Origin: Candidatus Dadabacteria bacterium
GTDB lineage: Bacteria > Desulfobacterota_D > UBA1144 > Nemesobacterales > JADFKM01
DNA: 64,000 nt
Assembly: GCA_022564935.1 (NCBI GenBank)
Contig: JADFKM010000002.1
Coordinates: 5,852 to 69,851 of the forward strand
Direction of reading: 5' to 3'
In this document: in pieces, positions 22,831-32,909 of the stretch
How the letters are laid out: every line of letters begins with the position of its first letter
How positions within the stretch are numbered: the first letter of the stretch is position 1
Made by a program: the position numbers and the translations under genes
Notes under the pieces: generated by a model
What the model was told of the DNA's origin: nothing
The model's input: only the letters and a program-made list of their open reading frames with translations
The model's database searches: none

Positions 22831-23247
22831 TTATGTGACATCTATGCCCATGCTCTTTGCCGTGCCCAACACAATATTTACAGCAGCTTCAATATCTTCG
22901 GTATTGAGATCGGTGAGTTTTGTTTTCGCTATCTCCTTTACCTGATCCGGTGTAACATTGCCGGCTTTTACCCTTGGAACGTCCCCGGAGCCCTTATCCA
23001 AACCCGCAGCCTTTTTCAGCAGGTACGAGACCGGAGGGGTCTTAATAATATATGAAAATGACCTGTCTGCATATACGGTGACTATCACAGGAAATACCCC
23101 CTCGTTCTTTGAGGTCTCGGCGTTAAAAGCCTTGCAAAACTCCATTATGTTGACTCCCTTTTGTCCCAGCGCGGGACCCACTGGAGGCGAGGGTGTCGCC
23201 TTGCCCGCTTCAACCAGGAGTTTGATCTTACCAATCTCTTTTTTCAT
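22831..23247 (-). CDS. rplK: 50S ribosomal protein L11
   Basis: A 138-residue L11 of the GTPase-associated centre, needed for RelA-dependent stringent control. The proline-rich [19 protein letters not shown] stretch and [11 protein letters not shown] are diagnostic. The start at [10 protein letters not shown] is one base past the nusG stop. The open frame extends upstream into nusG but gives non-ribosomal sequence. Confidence 0.96.
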   Translation of the reverse strand: MKKEIGKIKLLVEAGKATPSPPVGPALGQKGVNIMEFCKAFNAETSKNEGVFPVIVTVYADRSFSYIIKTPPVSYLLKKAAGLDKGSGDVPRVKAGNVTPDQVKEIAKTKLTDLNTEDIEAAVNIVLGTAKSMGIDVT

Positions 23248-23248
23248 T

Positions 23249-23806
23249 TCAAGTCTTCTCCACCTGAGTAAAATCCAATTGTATCGGAGTCGTTCTGCCA
23301 AATATCGTAACCATTACCTTCACCATGGCCTTATCGAAATTAACGTCATCGATTACGCCTGAGAAATTAGCAAACGGGCCTTCTATAACTTTTATTGTCT
23401 CCCCCTTCTCAAAGCTAACCCTCGGTTTCGGCTTCAGCGTACCCTCTTCAACCTGAGTCTTAATCTTATCGATTTCGCTTTCCTCGATAACGGGCACGGA
23501 ACCGGTGTCTATCTTGCCGTCTTTGAGTTTCCCTCCTACAAAACCTATCACCTTAGGTATATCGCGTATAAAATGCCATGTAACCTCATTCAGCTCCATG
23601 TTAACCAATATATATCCGGGGAAGAATTTTCTTTTTGATATCTTTTTTTTCCCGCCCTTGATCGGCTCGACTACGGTTTCGGTCGGTATAAGAACCTCCT
23701 CCACATCTGCCCCGAGTCCCTCCATCTTCAACTTTTCTTCAATATAAGACTTTACCTTATCCTCAAAACCCGTATTCGTATGAACCACATACCACTTTTT
23801 CGACAT
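23249..23806 (-). CDS. nusG: Transcription termination/antitermination factor NusG
   Basis: A 185-residue factor that binds RNA polymerase and couples it to Rho or the ribosome. The N-terminal NGN domain opens [13 protein letters not shown]. The C-terminal KOW domain contains [11 protein letters not shown]. It sits between secE and rplK in the common order secE-nusG-rplK-rplA. Confidence 0.96.
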   Translation of the reverse strand: MSKKWYVVHTNTGFEDKVKSYIEEKLKMEGLGADVEEVLIPTETVVEPIKGGKKKISKRKFFPGYILVNMELNEVTWHFIRDIPKVIGFVGGKLKDGKIDTGSVPVIEESEIDKIKTQVEEGTLKPKPRVSFEKGETIKVIEGPFANFSGVIDDVNFDKAMVKVMVTIFGRTTPIQLDFTQVEKT

Positions 23807-23829
23807 GATTATTTAAATCTCCACTTCAC

Positions 23830-24033
23830 TCATCCAAGCAAGACCTTAACGGCCATGGAAAAAATAAAATCAATAAATCCCAGGAATCCCGCCAAAATGA
23901 TGGATATCACGATCACGGCCCCGGTAGAGCGCACCGTTTCTTTCCAGGCGGGCCATGAAATACGTTTGAGCTCCAAATTGATGTCCTTGAAGAACTGTGT
24001 TATTAAATCAATTAATTCTCCGAACTTATTCAT
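23830..24033 (-). CDS. secE: Preprotein translocase subunit SecE
   Basis: A 67-residue single-helix SecE. An amphipathic N-terminal segment with LKRISWPAWKET is followed by one membrane helix (ViVISIILAGFLGFIDFIF region). It clamps SecY in the inner membrane. The position directly upstream of nusG and downstream of tRNA-Trp is standard. Confidence 0.93.
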   Translation of the reverse strand: MNKFGELIDLITQFFKDINLELKRISWPAWKETVRSTGAVIVISIILAGFLGFIDFIFSMAVKVLLG

Positions 24034-24047
24034 GATTGTTTCATTTT

Positions 24048-24121
24048 CAGGGCAGGAGGGAATCGAACCCCCAACCGCTGGATTTGGAGTCCAGTGCTCT
24101 GCCTAATTGAGCTACTGCCCT
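24048..24121 (-). tRNA. tRNA-Trp (CCA anticodon)
   Basis: A complete cloverleaf. The acceptor AGGGCAG pairs with CTGCCCT, the D arm is GCTC..GAGC, the anticodon stem CTGGA/TCCAG frames a CTCCAAA loop with anticodon CCA, and the T arm carries TTCGATT. No CCA tail is encoded. It lies between tuf and secE and is probably cut from the same transcript. Confidence 0.95.
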
Positions 24122-24220
24122 TAACCTTTACGTAATATATTATTTCGAGTCCATGCCCGCTAAATTAAATCCCTCACTAATCTATTTCTCTCTCGCTCTT
24201 TGGTGAATATAACCGGCACT

Positions 24221-25405
24221 TTACTCGATAATCTTTGTGACGACCCCGGCTCCAACTGTCCTGCCCCCTTCTCTCACGGCGAACCGCAGCCCCTCTTCCA
24301 TCGCCACAGAAGATATTATGTCCACTTCCATCTGAATGTTGTCCCCAGGCATGACCATCTCTACTCCTTCCGGCAGGTGTATCTGCCCCGTGACATCCGT
24401 GGTGCGAAGGTAAAACTGCGGCCTGTACCCATTGAAAAACGGCGTGTGCCTGCCCCCCTCTTCCTTCTTCAGCACATACACCTCAGCGTTGAACTTCTTA
24501 TACGGCGTTATGCTCCCTGGTAGAGCAAGCACCTGACCGCGCTCCACCTCGTCCTTGTCGACTCCGCGCAACAAAACGCCCGCGTTGTCCCCGGCCACCA
24601 GCTCGTCGAGTACCTTCCTGAACATCTCCAAACTGGTTGCCACCGTCTTGCGGGTCTCGGCAAACCCCACTATCTCTACATCGGCTCCGGCTTTTATCGT
24701 GCCCCTCTCCACTCGGCCCGTCACCACAGTGCCGCGCCCCGATATCGTAAACACGTCCTCTATGGCCATCAAAAACGGCCTGTCCACCTCACGCTTAGGC
24801 TCGGGTATGTACTCATCTACCTTGCTCATCAGCTCAAGTACCCCGTGGTCTTCCTTGCCCCCAGACTCAAGCGTCTTTAGCGCACTTACCCTTACCACAG
24901 GTATGTCATCTCCGGGGAACCCGTACTCGGTCAACAGATCCCTTACCTCCAGATCCACAAGCTCCAGCAGCTCCTCGTCTTCCATCATGTCTACCTTGTT
25001 CAAACACACTACCATCGACGGCACTCCCACCTGACGAGAGAGCAATATGTGCTCGCGGGTCTGGGGCATCGGCCCGTCGGGAGCGCTCACCACCAGAATC
25101 GCCCCGTCCATCTGAGCCGCTCCCGTTATCATGTTCTTGATATAGTCGGCGTGCCCCGGACAGTCCACATGGGCGTAGTGACGCTTCTCAGTCTCATACT
25201 CAACGTGCGCTATGTTTATCGTTATCCCCCGCTCTCTCTCCTCCGGGGCCTTGTCTATCTCGTCAAAATCCACAAGCTCAGCCATGCCCTGCCTGGCAAG
25301 CACAGCAGTTATGGCCGAGGTCAGCGTGGTCTTGCCGTGGTCCACGTGCCCTATCGTCCCTATGTTTAAATGAGGCTTCCCTCTCTGAAATTTCTTTTTT
25401 GCCAT
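24221..25405 (-). CDS. tuf: Elongation factor Tu (first copy)
   Basis: A 394-residue EF-Tu that brings aminoacyl-tRNA to the ribosome. The G1 loop GHVDHGKT, switch motif RGITI, DCPGHAD and NKVD are all present, and the C-terminus is VVTKIIE. An AGGAGGG ribosome binding site is about nine bases before the ATG. Codon choice looks strongly biased, as expected for a very abundant protein. It follows four tRNA genes. A second copy with an identical visible 3' end begins at the right edge. Confidence 0.97.
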   Translation of the reverse strand: MAKKKFQRGKPHLNIGTIGHVDHGKTTLTSAITAVLARQGMAELVDFDEIDKAPEERERGITINIAHVEYETEKRHYAHVDCPGHADYIKNMITGAAQMDGAILVVSAPDGPMPQTREHILLSRQVGVPSMVVCLNKVDMMEDEELLELVDLEVRDLLTEYGFPGDDIPVVRVSALKTLESGGKEDHGVLELMSKVDEYIPEPKREVDRPFLMAIEDVFTISGRGTVVTGRVERGTIKAGADVEIVGFAETRKTVATSLEMFRKVLDELVAGDNAGVLLRGVDKDEVERGQVLALPGSITPYKKFNAEVYVLKKEEGGRHTPFFNGYRPQFYLRTTDVTGQIHLPEGVEMVMPGDNIQMEVDIISSVAMEEGLRFAVREGGRTVGAGVVTKIIE

Positions 25406-25453
25406 CTAGCCTTGCCCTCCTGATTCGTTCTCACCCGATGGTCACAACCGTTG

Positions 25454-25529
25454 TGGAGCCCACGAGCGGACTCGAACCGCTGACCTCATCCTTACCAAGG
25501 ATGTGCTCTACCGACTGAGCTACATGGGC
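25454..25529 (-). tRNA. tRNA-Thr (GGT anticodon)
   Basis: The acceptor GCCCATG pairs with CGTGGGC and an encoded CCA follows. The anticodon loop TTGGTAA between CATCC and GGATG gives anticodon GGT, reading ACC/ACU. It is the last of four tRNAs before tuf. Confidence 0.95.
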
Positions 25530-25539
25530 CCTAGGTCCC

Positions 25540-25616
25540 TGGAGCGGGAGACGGGATTCGAACCCGCGACCCTCAGCTTGGAAGGCTGATGCTCTAGCCA
25601 ACTGAGCTACTCCCGC
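25540..25616 (-). tRNA. tRNA-Gly (TCC anticodon)
   Basis: The acceptor GCGGGAG pairs with CTCCCGC, with encoded CCA. The anticodon stem TCAGC/GCTGA holds loop CTTCCAA with anticodon TCC, reading GGA/GGG. Confidence 0.95.
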
Positions 25617-25683
25617 AAATCTCACGTTTAGTAAAGGGGTAGGAGTACCATCCATTTTTGATATAATATTCTTAAAGTTCATG

Positions 25684-25769
25684 TGGTGGGGATGGCAGGA
25701 TTCGAACCTACGTAGGCGTAAGCCGGCAGATTTACAGTCTGCTGCCTTTGTCCACTCGGCCACATCCCC
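25684..25769 (-). tRNA. tRNA-Tyr (GTA anticodon)
   Basis: An 86-base class II tRNA with a long variable arm. The acceptor GGGGATG pairs with CATCCCC and CCA is encoded. The anticodon stem GCAGA/TCTGC holds CTGTAAA with anticodon GTA. Confidence 0.95.
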
Positions 25770-25822
25770 TAATATGTGACATTTTGGTATTTGTGCGCTA
25801 CGGTAATACATATCTTTCAACA

Positions 25823-25897
25823 TGGAGCTGGCGAAGGGATTTGAACCCCCGACCTGCTGATTACAAGTCAGCTGCTCTACCACTGAGCTACGCCAGC
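25823..25897 (-). tRNA. tRNA-Thr (TGT anticodon)
   Basis: The first tRNA of the cluster. The acceptor GCTGGCG pairs with CGCCAGC, and CCA is encoded. The anticodon loop CTTGTAA between GCTGA and TCAGC gives anticodon TGT, reading ACA/ACG. Confidence 0.95.
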
Positions 25898-25954
25898 TAC
25901 AGATTTGAGGTATAGAGGATATAGGTCGTAGAACTCCATAACACGAAGCTAATT

Positions 25955-25984
25955 ATTATAGCATATTTTAATGAAATAAGTCAA
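25955..25984 (-). promoter_or_regulatory. Strong predicted promoter of the tRNA-tuf-rpoBC unit
   Basis: On the minus strand, -35 TTGACT and a perfect -10 TATAAT are separated by 18 bases in an AT-rich setting, with TGC just before the -10 as an extended element. Transcription would start near 25948, about 50 bases before the first tRNA. It is the best promoter seen in this block and could drive everything down to valS. Confidence 0.75.
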
Positions 25985-26013
25985 ACAATTAGTTAAACAA
26001 ATTTTTATCGCAC

Positions 26014-26445
26014 CTAAAACACCGAAGCCATGATGTTGGCAGTGGCCACCTTCTCTTTCTCCACCCTGGCAATTCCCTGAAGTATCCACATCTTGGCTCT
26101 GCTCCTGAGTATTTGCACTTCAAACTCAACTTCGTCTCCTGGGCTGACCGGTTTTCTGAACCGCACTTTATCGATACCTACAAGTGCGGGGCCCTTGTCC
26201 CTCAGTTCTTCCGGGTTCGATTTGCAAACTAATATCCCCCCTACCTGCGCCATAGCCTCTACGATAATCACGCCCGGAACCACCGGGTTTGAGGGAAAAT
26301 GTCCGCGAAAGAAATCCTCTTCGGCTCTAAAAAGCCTCCGGGCCACGATACTTTTTCCCGGCTCGATTTTAACCACACTGTCGACAAATAAAAACGGCTC
26401 TCTATGGGGAATGTACTCTTTAATATCATCTATATCCATTATCAT
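26014..26445 (-). CDS. fabZ: 3-hydroxyacyl-ACP dehydratase FabZ
   Basis: A 143-residue hot-dog-fold dehydratase of type II fatty acid synthesis. The active-site H49 is in GHFPSNPVVPG and E63 in EAMAQ. The start is the ATG of MIMDIDDIKEYIPHR; a GTG at 26490 that overlaps the skp stop as GTGA would add 15 residues, and another ATG lies at 26439. It is the last gene of the lysS-lolCD-bamA-skp unit. The lpxD and lpxA genes that often flank fabZ are not here. Confidence 0.92.
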   Translation of the reverse strand: MIMDIDDIKEYIPHREPFLFVDSVVKIEPGKSIVARRLFRAEEDFFRGHFPSNPVVPGVIIVEAMAQVGGILVCKSNPEELRDKGPALVGIDKVRFRKPVSPGDEVEFEVQILRSRAKMWILQGIARVEKEKVATANIMASVF

Positions 26446-26486
26446 AAATGCACCCGAATCACCTCTATGGGTATCTAGAGGGCAGA

Positions 26487-27002
26487 TCACTTCTTTGAAT
26501 CATACTCTTTGATTATATCATCTGTAATATCGGCCTCTTTTGACCCATATACCACTCCCCCCTCGGTCTTTTCAAGAACTATAGTATAGCCCTTATCATC
26601 ACCGTACTTTTTCAGCACCTTCTCTACATCTCTAAGTATTTTCTCGGTTAGCTCAAAATCTTTCTTCTGGAGCTCTTCACGGAAATCCGCCCGCATCCTC
26701 TTCAGCTCTTTCTCTTTCTTTTCTATGTCCTCGGCCAATCTTTTCCTGGACTCATTGTCCATAATGCCTTCCTTGGAAAAGAACTGCTTTTTCAGTTTAT
26801 CGACAGCGGCCTGTTTCTGGTCAATGATGGCCTTTCTTTTGTTGAAATCCCTCTCAAAAGCGTCTTTAGCCCTTCTGCCGGCCTTTGAATCTCTGATAAC
26901 ACGCTGGATGTCTAAATACCCTACCTTGGGTGCCGATTGGGCGTAGCACACGCCGACCATTAACAAAACAATGCCAAATGTGAATGACAAAACCCTTTTC
27001 AT
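26487..27002 (-). CDS. skp: OmpH/Skp-family periplasmic chaperone
   Basis: A 171-residue secreted protein. A signal peptide of about 21 residues ends near CYAQS. It is followed by KVGYLDIQRVI and a long Lys/Glu-rich coiled coil (roughly residues 50-130), the tentacle domain that holds unfolded outer-membrane proteins. It lies 21 bases downstream of bamA, the usual partner. Confidence 0.9.
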   Translation of the reverse strand: MKRVLSFTFGIVLLMVGVCYAQSAPKVGYLDIQRVIRDSKAGRRAKDAFERDFNKRKAIIDQKQAAVDKLKKQFFSKEGIMDNESRKRLAEDIEKKEKELKRMRADFREELQKKDFELTEKILRDVEKVLKKYGDDKGYTIVLEKTEGGVVYGSKEADITDDIIKEYDSKK

Positions 27003-27023
27003 TAATTCTAAACCCCCTGGTTT

Positions 27024-29321
27024 CTAGAATAAGTTTCCTACGGTAAACTGCACTTCGTATTTGTCCTCATTCAAAAGTCTCTTGCCGATAGGAAAACCGA
27101 CTTCCAACCTCAGGGGACCGAATGGGGATACCCATTTTATCCCGAACCCGAAATCTCTCCTCAGGTCGGAAGGATCTAAGCTAAAATCTTCACTATCGCT
27201 AAACACATTACCTGCGTCAAAAAACAAAACTCCCTTCAATCCAAACTTAGGCACCAGCGGGAATATGAAGTCGGCCTGAAATAAAATCTCCTGGGTGCCG
27301 CCTATTATGACAAAACCTCCATCGTCGGTAGGAACCCTCGGACCTACCCTCCTGAATTCAAATCCCCTCAGGGAATCCGGTCCGCCGAGGAAGAATCTCT
27401 CGGAGATTACTAGATCATCGCCGGCATTTCGCAGGTCAATCAGCCCGTACCTGCCGGACACGGTAAAGACCGTTCCCAAAGGCAGTGGTATAAAATACCT
27501 GGTTAAAAAAGTATATCTTACAAAATCGGTGTCTCCACCAAAAACGCTTCCGGCAAACTCCACCAAACCCCTGGCTATTATACCTTTCGACGGATCTAAA
27601 ACGTTATTTCTTGTATCCCAGACAAACCCTAACCCCGCGCTGCTTATAGACCTATTAGATTCCTTTATTATCAGCCGGGCATCTCCAGTTACCTCGCCAA
27701 TATCCACACGCTCAAACCTGTATGAGACCCTGGCTATGAGAAATCGCCAAATCCTCCGCCCGATAAGTAAGCTTCCTCCAAAGGCACTCCTCTCAAAATC
27801 CCTAAACTCTCTGTCGGTATTGAAAAATGTAGTCTCCAAAGTCCAGTCTGTATCCATGAAGTTCGGGTCCTGATAGTTGAGCAAAAACACCCTGGTTACG
27901 CCGCCTATTTGGGCTGAAAGGGAAAGCCTCTTCCCGTATCCTAAAAAATTAGACTCCTGAATCTGACCAGCAAAAATAAACGTTTCAACAGAGCTGAAAC
28001 CCCCTGCGATGCTGAAAAAACCCGTAGACTTTTCCGCTACCCTCACCCTGATGTCAAGCTCATTCTCGGTGCCCTCAACCCGCTCCGTCTCAATCTCTAT
28101 ATTGTCTTCAAAAAACCCCAGCCTGAAGACACGCCGCTGAATTGCCTGAACTTTTGAGGAATGGAAAAGCTCTTGTTCTCCAATGGGAATCATCCTTCTT
28201 ATTACCTTGTCTCTGGTTCGAGTATTCCCAACAATATCGATTTTCCTTATCGTTACCTCAGGGCCTTTCTCAATGTAGAAGGTCACCGACACCGTGGAGC
28301 TGCTCTGATCCTTTTGGAATCTCGGGTCCACGTTTGCAAACGCGAACCCGCGGTTTCCGTAATACACGGTTAGAGCAGTAAGATCCGCAGACAATTTCGC
28401 ACTGCTGAAATGTTCATCGCTCTCCAGGCTAAGCAGACCTTCCAAATCGTCTTTAAAGCCCATTATATCCCCGGAAAAATCGATGCGCTCAACCGAGTAT
28501 CTATTATTTTCTTCAATCCTGAACGTTACGACAAATCCGTCTATGTCTTTATCATACTCGATCTCAGGCTTGCTTAACTTTACGTCTATATAACCCCTAT
28601 CGAGATACTTGATCCTAATGCGGTCTGAGTCCCTTTCGATCTCTTCATGATTGTAAAGTCCCCGCTCAGTAAAATAAGAAAGGAACCACCGGGGTTTTGA
28701 ATAAAGCCCCTTTTTAAGCTTCTTTGATTTGATGGCGCTGTTTCCCACAAACCTAACCTTTTTTATAAAGGCCTTCTTGCCCTCTTTTATATCGAATATA
28801 ACGCTTACCGTCCCTTCCCCCTTAGGCTCAATCTCCACGTCTACTTCAGTGCCTACGTACCCCTGCGTTGAATACAGCTTTTTTATTGCATCCAGGCTCT
28901 TGTTGACCTTAGCAAGCTCAATGATTCTCCCTTCCCTCAAGTTTATTACTTCTTCGATATCGTCATCATCTATCTTCTTAGCGCCTCTGATCCTTATGTC
29001 GACAACCACCGGTTTTTCACTGACCCTGTATATTAGAATCAAGCCATCGGGTGTTCTCTCCACCTCGGCAGACACGTCCTCGAAGAAACCCAATTTGTAA
29101 ATAGACTTTATGTCCTGCCTTACCATTTCGGCAGAGAGAGGCTCACCAACCTTCGAGCCGATCCGGCTTGCTATGACGCCTGCTTCAATCCTCCTGTTGC
29201 CGAAAATCTGAATAACTACGATATCCTGCTCCCCGGAAGCGAAGCTTGGGATAACAGCCGAAAGGATTAAGAGCCCAATTACAGATAACTTTATTCTCTT
29301 GGGTGCGAAATTAATTTTCAT
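27024..29321 (-). CDS. bamA: Outer membrane protein assembly factor BamA
   Basis: A 765-residue Omp85 protein that folds beta-barrels into the outer membrane. A signal peptide (cleavage after about residue 28, SFASG) precedes five POTRA-like repeats covering roughly residues 30-415. The barrel follows, with the conserved RGF box (SLRGFEFRRVGPR) and a terminal phenylalanine (TVGNLF). Its start overlaps the lolD stop by 11 bases. Confidence 0.95.
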   Translation of the reverse strand: MKINFAPKRIKLSVIGLLILSAVIPSFASGEQDIVVIQIFGNRRIEAGVIASRIGSKVGEPLSAEMVRQDIKSIYKLGFFEDVSAEVERTPDGLILIYRVSEKPVVVDIRIRGAKKIDDDDIEEVINLREGRIIELAKVNKSLDAIKKLYSTQGYVGTEVDVEIEPKGEGTVSVIFDIKEGKKAFIKKVRFVGNSAIKSKKLKKGLYSKPRWFLSYFTERGLYNHEEIERDSDRIRIKYLDRGYIDVKLSKPEIEYDKDIDGFVVTFRIEENNRYSVERIDFSGDIMGFKDDLEGLLSLESDEHFSSAKLSADLTALTVYYGNRGFAFANVDPRFQKDQSSSTVSVTFYIEKGPEVTIRKIDIVGNTRTRDKVIRRMIPIGEQELFHSSKVQAIQRRVFRLGFFEDNIEIETERVEGTENELDIRVRVAEKSTGFFSIAGGFSSVETFIFAGQIQESNFLGYGKRLSLSAQIGGVTRVFLLNYQDPNFMDTDWTLETTFFNTDREFRDFERSAFGGSLLIGRRIWRFLIARVSYRFERVDIGEVTGDARLIIKESNRSISSAGLGFVWDTRNNVLDPSKGIIARGLVEFAGSVFGGDTDFVRYTFLTRYFIPLPLGTVFTVSGRYGLIDLRNAGDDLVISERFFLGGPDSLRGFEFRRVGPRVPTDDGGFVIIGGTQEILFQADFIFPLVPKFGLKGVLFFDAGNVFSDSEDFSLDPSDLRRDFGFGIKWVSPFGPLRLEVGFPIGKRLLNEDKYEVQFTVGNLF

Positions 29322-29994
29322 CTATGATTTTTCCATCCAATAGCCTGATTCTTCTATCAAGCCTGACGGCTATAGTAACGTCGTGCGATACCAGAACAAT
29401 GGTAATTCCATACTCTTCGTTTAACTGTAAGAAAAGATCCATTATAGAGCTTCCCGTATCCTGATCAAGGTTGCCCGTGGGCTCATCGGCAAGAATAACT
29501 CTGGGTCTCAGAACGCAAGCCCTGGCGATTGCAACTCTTTGCTGCTCCCCGCCTGAAAGCTCGCCCGGCCTGTGAGACAGTCTGGCGCCCAACCCGACAC
29601 GCTCCAGCATACCCACAGCCGACTCCTCCATTTCCCTTCTTTCCATACCCCCTATCAGCCCCGGCATCAACACGTTCTCAAGGGCGCTGAATTCAGGAAG
29701 CAGGTAGTGGAACTGGAAAACGAAACCCAGCTCGCGGTTCCTGAAATACGCAAGCTCTTGATCTGTGCGCGCAAATATCTCTTCCCCATCGTAAATAACA
29801 TCCCCCTCAGTCGGCCTGTCCAGAGTGCCTAAGACATGGAGAAGAGTGCTCTTCCCAGAGCCGGACACTCCCATCACTCCAACCGTCTCTCCCCGCTTCA
29901 CCTTCATCTCAATCCCGTTAAGAGCCGCCACCTTAGAGTCGTTAGTGTCATACACTTTGCGTAGGTTGCGTGTCTCGATAATGTACTCGCTCAT
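29311..29994 (-). CDS. lolD: Lipoprotein-releasing ABC transporter ATPase LolD
   Basis: A 227-residue ABC ATPase. Walker A is GVSGSGKST (about 42-50), the signature is LSGGEQQR and Walker B ends VILADEPT. With LolC it lifts lipoproteins out of the inner membrane. The ATG overlaps the lolC stop (ATGA), so the two are coupled. The MacB-type family is broad, but this context makes LolD the best name. Confidence 0.9.
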   Translation of the reverse strand: MSEYIIETRNLRKVYDTNDSKVAALNGIEMKVKRGETVGVMGVSGSGKSTLLHVLGTLDRPTEGDVIYDGEEIFARTDQELAYFRNRELGFVFQFHYLLPEFSALENVLMPGLIGGMERREMEESAVGMLERVGLGARLSHRPGELSGGEQQRVAIARACVLRPRVILADEPTGNLDQDTGSSIMDLFLQLNEEYGITIVLVSHDVTIAVRLDRRIRLLDGKIIDEN

Positions 29995-31292
29995 TCGTAC
30001 CTCAATGCTTCTACCGGATCCTTACGCGACGCCTGAAACGAAGGGTACAACGTTGCAAGAAAGCAAATGACTAAACTTGCCAAACCCACGTATATAAAAT
30101 AAAGTGGCTCTATTTTAACAGGAAACTCAGAAATTGGATAGACCCTGGGGTCAAACGGAATAAGTTGTTTTACAACATCGTACGTTGCTATAGCGTATAG
30201 CATTCCATAACCCACTATGCTCCCTAGAATTGTGCCCACAGAGCCTATGATCATTCCGTCTACCATAAATATCCTCATGATCCCGCCCTGGGTTGCTCCC
30301 ATGGCGCGAAGAATCGAGATGTCCTTACCCTTTTCCATAACCACCATAGTGAGCGTGCTCACAATGTCCAGGGCGGCGACAAGAATGATGAGCCCAAGAA
30401 AAATCCCAATGGCTATTCTCTCAAGCCGCAGCGCCCTGAAAAGGCTCTTATTCACATCTTCCCAATTCCTGGAATAGAACGGATAGCCCAGGCTGCTCAT
30501 AATGGCCTGGCCGATCTCGTAGGATTTATAGATATCGTGCACCTTAACCTCAACGCCTGTGGCTCTGTTCTCCATGCCGAAGAACTTTTTCGCGTCCAGC
30601 AGGGATACGTATGCCAGGGATGAATCATACTCGAACATGCCGTAATCGAAGCTCCCGACAACCTCAAATTTCTTAATCTTAGCCTGGAGACCCATCGGGC
30701 CCAGTTTTCCAAATGGGGATACAAGATCGACAATACTGCCGATACCCACACCCAGGTTCGAGGCCAGCTCATGTCCGATTATTACCGGAGGGCGCCCGGA
30801 CTGTGTCTCACCTCCCAATTTAAGAAGAATCTCCCTGCCGAGCTTTGCCAATACGGCATCATCAACTTTGCTTTCCCCAGTGAAGGTGCTTCCCTTTCCT
30901 ATTGCCGTTTCAATATTAGTAACACTACCCGCATTCACTGGGTCGATGCCCCTTACCACCGTTCCAACAACGGTAGTCTCGCCCACCAGCATCGCCTGGC
31001 CGTAGATAAAAGGGCTCACACCGGCGACGCCCGGGAACTTCTTTACCTTCTCTACAACATCGAGGTAGTTTTCCATAGCGCCGTCATAGCTCAACACCAC
31101 GAGATGGGAGTTCACTCCGAGGATTGTCTCCTTTAACTCCTCCTCGAACCCCCTCATTACGGCCAGCACCACATTGAGGGCCATAACGCCTATAAACACA
31201 CCCAGGATGGATATAAGGCCGATGATAGAGATGAACTTTTGCCTTCTCTTGGATCTCAGGTATCTAAGGCCTATGAAGAACTCATATTTCAT
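29991..31292 (-). CDS. lolC: Lipoprotein-releasing ABC transporter permease LolC/E
   Basis: A 433-residue permease with an N-terminal membrane helix after KRRQKFIS (residues 20-45), a large periplasmic domain and three C-terminal helices with the FtsX-like block ([17 protein letters not shown]). Only one permease gene is present, so it probably acts as a homodimer (LolF-like) with LolD. Its ATG overlaps the lysS stop. Confidence 0.9.
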   Translation of the reverse strand: MKYEFFIGLRYLRSKRRQKFISIIGLISILGVFIGVMALNVVLAVMRGFEEELKETILGVNSHLVVLSYDGAMENYLDVVEKVKKFPGVAGVSPFIYGQAMLVGETTVVGTVVRGIDPVNAGSVTNIETAIGKGSTFTGESKVDDAVLAKLGREILLKLGGETQSGRPPVIIGHELASNLGVGIGSIVDLVSPFGKLGPMGLQAKIKKFEVVGSFDYGMFEYDSSLAYVSLLDAKKFFGMENRATGVEVKVHDIYKSYEIGQAIMSSLGYPFYSRNWEDVNKSLFRALRLERIAIGIFLGLIILVAALDIVSTLTMVVMEKGKDISILRAMGATQGGIMRIFMVDGMIIGSVGTILGSIVGYGMLYAIATYDVVKQLIPFDPRVYPISEFPVKIEPLYFIYVGLASLVICFLATLYPSFQASRKDPVEALRYE

Positions 31293-32752
31293 TCCGGTCT
31301 TAAGTGAGGGAAAAACAGCACTTCCCTGATAGACGGCACATTGGACAGTAGCATTACCAGCCGGTCAATGCCCACTCCGGCGCCGGCGGCTGGGGGCATC
31401 CCGTGCTCGAGCGCCGTGATAAAGTCCTCATCCATCTCGTGCACTTCCTCCTCGCCCTTTGCCTTCATCTCTAGCTGTGCCATAAACCGAGCTCTTTGGT
31501 CAACCGGGTCGTTTAGCTCAGAAAAGGCGTTAGCGTACTCGCGTCCGTTTATAAACAGCTCGAAACGGTCTGTTAACTCCGGGTTCTCGGAGTTCCTGCG
31601 CGCCAGCGGGGATACGTCCAGGGGAAAACCGAAAACAAAGGTGGGGTTTACGATTTTATCTCCGAGTACACTCTCAAAAATCTCCACCAAGGCCTTTCCC
31701 CTTATCCCCAGGTGGTTAATTCCCAGTGAATCGGCTTTCTTGAAAAGCATATCTTCGCTATGAAGTACCTCGGCGCCAACGATCTCCTCCAAACTTGCCA
31801 TAATGCTCACCCTCTCCCATGGAGGGTTCAGGTTTATTAGCGTTCCCTGGTATTCAAACTCGAGCGTACCCAGTATAGTTTCAGCCACATAACAAAACAA
31901 CTCCTCTATCAGGCTCATCAGGTCTTCGTATGTAGCGTAGGCCTGGTAAAGCTCCATAATTGTGAATTCGGGGTTGTGCTGGTTCGACAGTCCCTCGTTC
32001 CTGAACGACCTGCCGATCTCGTAGACACGCTCAAACCCGCCCACAAGGAGCCTCTTCAGATACAGTTCGGGAGCAACCCGCAGGTAGAGCTCCATATCCA
32101 ATGCGTTGTGATAGGTTTTAAACGGCTTTGCCGCCGCTCCGCCGGCTATCGGATGGAGGATGGGGGTTTCGACCTCGAAGAAGTCCCTGTTGTCTAAGAA
32201 GTGTCTTATCAGCTTGATTATCTTCTGTCTCCTGATGAACGTTTCCTTCACTTCGGGATTGGCAATCAAATCGAGGTAGCGCTGCCTGAACCTTATCTCG
32301 ACGTCTTTGAGGCCGTGCCATTTTTCAGGCAGTGGGCGAATGGATTTTGTGAGAAGCTTAACAAATTTAATGTTTACGGTCAGCTCGCCTGTCTTGGTCT
32401 TAAAGAGGCTCCCCTTAATGCCGACAATATCCCCTATATCTATTATCTTCTTAAAAAAGTCGAGCTGCTCCGGGCCCGCTACATCCTTGCGCAAATATCC
32501 CTGAATCCTCCCCGACCCGTCGGTGATGTGCAAGAAAATGCTCTTGCCGAAATCTCTTATGGCAACAACGCGCCCGGCTAGCGCAAACTCATCTTTGAGC
32601 TCATCGAGCTGCTCCGGAGAGCTATCGCCGTGGGCCGAATTGAGCTGCGCAGTACTGTGAGAGGGCTTAAAGTCATTGGGAAAGGGATCTATTCCCCGCT
32701 CCGTCAGCTCGTCAATCTTTTTCTTACGCTGGTCTACTAAGTCGCTTTCCAT
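31289..32752 (-). CDS. lysS: Lysyl-tRNA synthetase (class II)
   Basis: A 487-residue class II enzyme. The N-terminal OB-fold anticodon domain ([16 protein letters not shown]) is followed by motif 2 ([18 protein letters not shown]) and motif 3 ([15 protein letters not shown]). It is the first gene of the lolC-lolD-bamA-skp-fabZ unit. No Shine-Dalgarno is visible, and a promoter -10 lies only 12 bases upstream, so its mRNA may be almost leaderless. Confidence 0.95.
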   Translation of the reverse strand: MESDLVDQRKKKIDELTERGIDPFPNDFKPSHSTAQLNSAHGDSSPEQLDELKDEFALAGRVVAIRDFGKSIFLHITDGSGRIQGYLRKDVAGPEQLDFFKKIIDIGDIVGIKGSLFKTKTGELTVNIKFVKLLTKSIRPLPEKWHGLKDVEIRFRQRYLDLIANPEVKETFIRRQKIIKLIRHFLDNRDFFEVETPILHPIAGGAAAKPFKTYHNALDMELYLRVAPELYLKRLLVGGFERVYEIGRSFRNEGLSNQHNPEFTIMELYQAYATYEDLMSLIEELFCYVAETILGTLEFEYQGTLINLNPPWERVSIMASLEEIVGAEVLHSEDMLFKKADSLGINHLGIRGKALVEIFESVLGDKIVNPTFVFGFPLDVSPLARRNSENPELTDRFELFINGREYANAFSELNDPVDQRARFMAQLEMKAKGEEEVHEMDEDFITALEHGMPPAAGAGVGIDRLVMLLSNVPSIREVLFFPHLRPE

Positions 32753-32764
32753 ATTAGGGTATTC

Positions 32765-32793
32765 TTTCTACCTCAAAAGATTTTTTGCGTCAA
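32765..32793 (-). promoter_or_regulatory. Predicted lysS operon promoter
   Basis: The -35 TTGACG and -10 TAGAAA are 17 bases apart on the minus strand. The -10 ends 12 bases before the ATG, which leaves a leader of only about six bases. Confidence 0.5.
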
Positions 32794-32909
32794 GGGAACA
32801 GATACTCGCCCCGGACGCCTCAACCCTTGCGGCAATGCAGATTTCTCTGTTCTGTGAACCATCATCTTTGCAAAATAAAAGCGTATGGCACAAAGTCCCG
32901 ACCTAGGGT

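Noticed and set aside
25431-25883. 150-codon minus-strand frame over the tRNA cluster
   Set aside because: It is a translation of four tRNA genes, a well-known false gene pattern.
27295-27873. 192-codon plus-strand frame antisense to bamA
   Set aside because: Shadow of a long gene; no independent start signal or domain. The same holds for similar frames opposite rpoB, rpoC, valS and others.
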